6,909 nt of DNA. It comes from Anaerolineae bacterium (GTDB taxonomy: Bacteria > Chloroflexota > Anaerolineae > Aggregatilineales > Phototrophicaceae). This document shows positions 4,067 through 6,909 of this stretch, piece after piece (positions within the stretch are counted from its first letter, which is position 1; each line of letters starts with the position of its first letter). Below the pieces are notes generated by a model that made no database searches, had not been told where the DNA came from, and was given only the letters and a program-made list of their open reading frames with translations. A program made the translations under genes and the position numbers. The DNA is taken from assembly GCA_020848855.1 (NCBI GenBank), contig JADLHH010000036.1, positions 1-6,909 on the forward strand, given 5' to 3'.

Positions 4067-6058
4067 ATGATTGACCTGTTGGAATACCTGAGAGGCGATG
4101 GTCGGCTGTACGAGCTTGTCAACAATCTTGGCAGCAATGAAATCTCGCAGACGCAGACCGAGGCGGGCAACGTATTCTACACGGTCAAAAACTCGCAGTG
4201 GGAAGAGCTGTGGTTTGACGACGTGTTCATCTACCGGGGCACAGACACGTCGCCGGGCGGGATCAACATCTATATCCTGAGCGAAGACAACCACTACGGC
4301 AGCGCCTGGGTTCCGCGCTGGTTCGAAGTGGGGCAGTTGTTCAAACGCACGGCAGTGGTGATGTGGCGCAAGAAAATCAGTGGGGCGGCGGTGCCGGAAA
4401 CACCGACCGGGACAGCCGTCACGTATATCCGGCTGGAGCGCATCTACAGCCAGCTCACATTCGCCAGCGGCATCCAGCTTCAGGACGTGATCGAACTGCA
4501 CGCCTACGTCGACGATGGCGGACGCCCGGCGTCGTCGCCGTGGGAGAAGTACTTCTACGCACGGGGTTACGGGCTGGTCGGCTTCGAGGATATGTACGGC
4601 GGCTTCAAGTCGTGGATCACGCAGAAGTTTTCATCCTCGACCATGCCGAACCGGGTGCGTGAGGTCGTGCCCTGGCTGATCCCGCTGCAAAAACGCTACT
4701 ATCTGCCGAGCGCGCCGACCACATCTGCCGTCGGACAATCCGTCCTGAGCAAGATGCCGTCGGATTATGTGAACATCCGCAATTATCCGCACGGATACGC
4801 CAAGGACATCGGCGATTTGCACACGGGTGACCAGGTGACACTGTTCACGCCGGAATCGGGCGTATGGGTCAAGGTACAGTTTGGCGCGCTGCAGGGTTGG
4901 GTGTCACGGCAGAGCGGCAAGGTGGAATTTTCATCGACTAACGCCCCGCCGCCATCGCTCCCGGAAGTGACGCCGGTCGGGCAGTATGAAGTGACGCAAA
5001 TCCCGTCGAGCTGGATCAACGTGCGCGATTACCCGAACGAGAGCGGGCAGGATATCGGCGACCTGCATCTGGGCGACGTGGTGACGCTGTACACACCGGA
5101 GATCAACGGCTGGGTATATATCGATGCCGGGTCGCTGGAAGGCTGGGTGTGGCGGCAGGAAGGGAAAGTCACGTTCACCGCCGTCGCGACGACACCGGAG
5201 GAACCCATTCCGCCGGATGACCTGCCAGACCTGCCGACCGTGAAGTCGATTGGACAATACGTGCTGCAGCAAATTCCATCGGACTGGGTGAACGTGCGCA
5301 CCTATCCCGACGCGGTCGGCGCGGATGTCGGCGATTTGCGAAAAGGCGACATCGTGACGCTGTATTCGCCGGAGGTCAACGGCTGGTCGTACATCACCAA
5401 GGGTGAACTGCGGGGATGGGTGTCGCTGCAAAACGGACGCGTGGCGCTCACGCCGGTCATCATCGATACGCCGATCCCGCACGACCCGGTGCCGACACTG
5501 CCAACCGTGCAGCCAGTCGGGCAGTACAAGCTGAGCAAGATACCAGGGACGTGGATCAACGTCCGCGCCTACCCGGATACGATCGGCGCGGACATTGGCG
5601 ACCTGCACGTAGACGACATCGTGACGCTGTACAAGCCGGAAGTCAACGGCTGGGTGTTCGTCGAGACAGGGAATATGCACGGGTGGGTATCGCTGCAGAA
5701 CGGACGCGTGGCGTTCGAAGCCGCGGCGCAGGCGGCGAGAACCAACGGCACGATCAAAGCGCCAGCGCTCGCCACGCCGATTATCCAAAGCCAGACGACC
5801 ACGCAGGAAGCACTGCCGCTCGACCCGCTGGAGGCGTGGGAGGACGAGGACGAAACCACTCCCGGCGACGCTCTGGAGGCATGGGACGAGCCGGACGCCG
5901 AACCGGATACCGAGCCGGTACTGTCGGTGACGGTGGCGCAGGCTGAACTGGCGGAAGGCGAGGAAGAATCGGTGGACGCGAGCGCACAGGCTGCCGGCGG
6001 CGTCGTCGACCGGGTGAAGTCTGGAATTGGAAGGATCATCAATCGAAAGAGGGGGTAG
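4067..6058 (+). CDS. Four-fold SH3b-repeat protein with unknown N-terminal domain and acidic tail, 663 aa
   Basis: Residues 1-221 form a domain I do not recognise. It is aromatic-rich (e.g. WEELWFDDVFIYRG, EKYFYARGYGLVGFEDMYGG) and has no signal peptide or membrane helix. Four SH3b-like (bacterial SH3) repeats follow at about 222-290, 304-373, 395-464 and 484-553. Each has the order GQ...P, NVRxYP (NIRNYP in the first), IGDL/VGDL, GD/DD-x-VTL, a Trp in the second half, and GWV. Proline-rich linkers such as TNAPPPSLPEVTP separate them. SH3b domains commonly bind cell-wall or surface polymers, so a wall- or surface-targeting role in virion or lysis is inferred. No amidase, lysozyme or peptidase motif is visible. 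The C-terminus (about 585-640) is strongly acidic, with DPLEAWEDED and DALEAWDEPD. It ends in a basic, helix-like VVDRVKSGIGRIINRKRG. The next gene's ribosome site is embedded in its last codons, so the two are probably co-translated. Confidence 0.8.
   Translation: MIDLLEYLRGDGRLYELVNNLGSNEISQTQTEAGNVFYTVKNSQWEELWFDDVFIYRGTDTSPGGINIYILSEDNHYGSAWVPRWFEVGQLFKRTAVVMWRKKISGAAVPETPTGTAVTYIRLERIYSQLTFASGIQLQDVIELHAYVDDGGRPASSPWEKYFYARGYGLVGFEDMYGGFKSWITQKFSSSTMPNRVREVVPWLIPLQKRYYLPSAPTTSAVGQSVLSKMPSDYVNIRNYPHGYAKDIGDLHTGDQVTLFTPESGVWVKVQFGALQGWVSRQSGKVEFSSTNAPPPSLPEVTPVGQYEVTQIPSSWINVRDYPNESGQDIGDLHLGDVVTLYTPEINGWVYIDAGSLEGWVWRQEGKVTFTAVATTPEEPIPPDDLPDLPTVKSIGQYVLQQIPSDWVNVRTYPDAVGADVGDLRKGDIVTLYSPEVNGWSYITKGELRGWVSLQNGRVALTPVIIDTPIPHDPVPTLPTVQPVGQYKLSKIPGTWINVRAYPDTIGADIGDLHVDDIVTLYKPEVNGWVFVETGNMHGWVSLQNGRVAFEAAAQAARTNGTIKAPALATPIIQSQTTTQEALPLDPLEAWEDEDETTPGDALEAWDEPDAEPDTEPVLSVTVAQAELAEGEEESVDASAQAAGGVVDRVKSGIGRIINRKRG
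4730..5725 (+). repeat. Tandem coding repeats: four SH3b-like units
   Basis: The units lie at 4730-4936, 4976-5185, 5249-5458 and 5516-5725, with start-to-start spacing of 246, 273 and 267 bases. Units 3 and 4 are the most alike (shared VTLY-x-PEVNGW and GWVSLQNGRVA), and the DNA is also close there, which suggests the most recent duplication. Unit 1 is the most divergent: NIRNYP, and PESGVW in place of PEINGW/PEVNGW. Confidence 0.85.
6049..6055 (+). promoter_or_regulatory. Ribosome binding site inside the upstream gene's end
   Basis: GAGGGGG covers the last sense codons of the SH3b-repeat gene. The stop TAG (6056-6058) then directly abuts the TTG start (6059). This arrangement favours translational coupling, so the membrane protein would be made in proportion to the upstream protein. 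Confidence 0.55.
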
Positions 6059-6394
6059 TTGTTCGACAAGCAACCATTGGTCACTCCACTGCTTCTGCTG
6101 TTGAGAAGCCGAAAATTCATCGTCAGCGTGTGTGCGCTGGCGATGAATTTTATTGTGGCAGCAGCGCCGGAACTCGCGCCGCTGCGAAACGAACTGATGA
6201 CGGTGATCACCGGGCTGGCGCTGGCGCTGATCGGGGGAATCGCCTATGAAGACGCCGCCCGCGCCGGACGTGACGCAGCAGCGCTGCCGCCGCAGACGAA
6301 CGCCGACTTGCTCAAAACGCTGCTCGGCGACCTGATCGACAGCGTGAGCGAAAATCACGACGGGCAGACGGTGATCACACTCAAGAAACACTAG
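6059..6394 (+). CDS. Holin-like small membrane protein, 111 aa
   Basis: The start is TTG, supported by GAGGGGG at correct distance and direct abutment to the upstream stop; a later in-frame ATG (codon 29) would remove the first membrane helix. The positively charged RSRK (16-19) is followed by a hydrophobic helix at about 20-37 (ending VAAAP). A short loop (ELAPLRNE) leads to a second helix at about 46-62 (TGLALALIGGIAY). The remaining soluble charged tail (63-111) holds a short amphipathic stretch (LLKTLLGDLIDSV). Size, two helices and a charged tail are those of many phage holins, which assemble in the inner membrane and time lysis. The neighbouring SH3b-repeat gene fits, but sequence alone does not prove holin function. 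It could be another small phage or host membrane protein, for example an anchor for its partner. Confidence 0.6.
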   Translation: MFDKQPLVTPLLLLLRSRKFIVSVCALAMNFIVAAAPELAPLRNELMTVITGLALALIGGIAYEDAARAGRDAAALPPQTNADLLKTLLGDLIDSVSENHDGQTVITLKKH

Positions 6395-6400
6395 CACGAC

Positions 6401-6425
6401 GGCGGCAGGGACGGTCCCTGCCGCC
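6401..6425. terminator. Strong hairpin between convergent genes
   Basis: This is a perfect inverted repeat: GGCGGCAGGGAC (6401-6412), one central base, then GTCCCTGCCGCC (6414-6425). The real hairpin probably has about 10 pairs and a small loop. It begins 7 bases after the stop of the holin-like gene and lies 36 bases beyond the minus-strand stop at 6461. No clean T-run follows on either strand, so it may work bidirectionally as a GC-rich terminator or mRNA-end stabiliser. Confidence 0.6.
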
Positions 6426-6460
6426 GACTATTCCTGCAAATGACTCATCGTGTGGACGTG

Positions 6461-6909
6461 CTACGTTTTGCGCCGACGCCGCCAGACGCGGAAGGCAGGC
6501 AAAGCAACCACCGCCGCTGGGGCGAAACCACCGGCGCAGAATGTGACGATAGCCCAGAAAATCCCGTAGAAATAGTCCGCTCCGGCGTTGTCTGGCGCGA
6601 AGAAGTCCAAGCACCTGATGAAGTCTGCCACCGATTCAGCGCCGGGCAGACAGAGCCATACGTTGTTCCCGGCATCCTCTGTGTCGGCTGCGGGTTCAGT
6701 GTTTTGCACTGGCGGCGGATTATTCGGGGGCAGCGGCGGTAGTTCTGGCGTTCCACCGTTACGGGCGATGCACTCGCTAAGACTGAACCACTTCGAACCG
6801 GGTCCAGCGCCGTTGCCGCCGCTGCCGGAAATGATGACAACATCTCCGGTGCGGGTGACAGTCTGCCCGTTGCCGGCGTCGAAAGAACCTATATCGCCCA
6901 GCGCAAGCA
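6461..6909 (-). CDS. Partial proline-rich, C-terminally membrane-anchored protein
   Basis: The minus-strand frame is open from the right edge to TAG at 6461-6463, giving 148 visible residues, so the 5' end lies outside the window. A GTG at 6709 is an unlikely start because coding-like sequence continues before it. Visible in order: a Gly-rich, beta-like stretch (LALGDIGSFDAGNGQTV, then VVIISGSGGNGAG); SKWFSLSECIARNGG; a proline-rich linker (PELPPLPPNNPPP, 54-66); an acidic segment; a Cys pair around CLPGAESVADFIRC (86-99); a membrane helix at about 112-137; and a basic cap VWRRRRKT at the C-terminus. The positive-inside rule places the tail in the cytoplasm and the proline-rich and Gly-rich parts outside. 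I do not recognise the family. Convergent with the holin-like gene, it belongs to another transcription unit and may lie outside the phage-like module. Confidence 0.7.
   Translation of the reverse strand, partial: LALGDIGSFDAGNGQTVTRTGDVVIISGSGGNGAGPGSKWFSLSECIARNGGTPELPPLPPNNPPPVQNTEPAADTEDAGNNVWLCLPGAESVADFIRCLDFFAPDNAGADYFYGIFWAIVTFCAGGFAPAAVVALPAFRVWRRRRKT

Noticed and set aside
4931..6397. A 488-residue minus-strand open frame opposite the SH3b-repeat gene
   Set aside because: It is Arg/His/Gln-rich, mirrors the four coding repeats and spans two real genes. The plus frame has recognisable SH3b domains and ribosome sites, so this is a GC-rich antisense shadow.
6440..6742. Plus-strand 100-residue frame at the right end
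   Set aside because: The opposite strand encodes an uninterrupted protein with proline linker, membrane helix and basic cap through the window edge; the plus frame is the shadow.

Overview
This is a GC-rich bacterial window with the look of a prophage, or a phage-tail-derived region, in a chromosome. The spurious-reading intergenic repeats (9-bp periodic ACCRCARAG-type tracts and a GGGCAGAC/GTCTGCCC hairpin) and the style of the proteins suggest Chloroflexota (Anaerolineae-like) to me. That is recognition by eye, not a database result. Six protein-coding genes are supported. No tRNA, rRNA, CRISPR array, integrase or transposase is visible.

Layout. (1) 3-1142, plus strand: the 3' part of a beta-propeller-like protein with Asp-box (sialidase/BNR-type) motifs, entering from the left edge. 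(2) 1143-2141: a minus-strand cassette carrying one gene for an AlkD-like DNA alkylation repair (HEAT-repeat) protein. It has its own sigma70-type promoter and its own intrinsic terminator, and imperfect direct repeats with 9-bp periodic tracts lie on both sides. This is the classic architecture of a 'moron' (passenger gene) in a prophage. (3) 2142-3845, plus: a large protein that reads as a phage tail-fibre / receptor-binding protein. (4) 3846-4066: a spacer with only tiny or interrupted reading frames, becoming AT-rich just before the next gene. (5) 4067-6394, plus: a tight two-gene unit. The first gene encodes a 663-residue protein with an unknown N-terminal domain, four tandem SH3b-like repeats on proline-rich linkers, and an acidic tail ending in a basic helix. 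The second is a 111-residue holin-like two-helix membrane protein whose TTG start directly abuts the upstream stop. (6) 6401-6425: a perfect 12-bp inverted repeat between convergent genes. (7) 6461-6909, minus: the 3' part of a proline-rich, C-terminally membrane-anchored protein that continues past the right edge.

How it fits together (inference). The plus-strand genes are plausibly the distal part of a tail/adhesion/lysis module: propeller protein, fibre, SH3b wall- or surface-binding protein, holin-like protein. The alkD gene is independently transcribed cargo. No single gene is a textbook match to a characterised phage protein, so the phage assignment rests on the combination. The most interesting points are the repeat-bracketed alkD cassette, the apparent loss of a catalytic arginine in its product, and the SH3b-repeat/holin-like pair that lacks a recognisable lytic enzyme.
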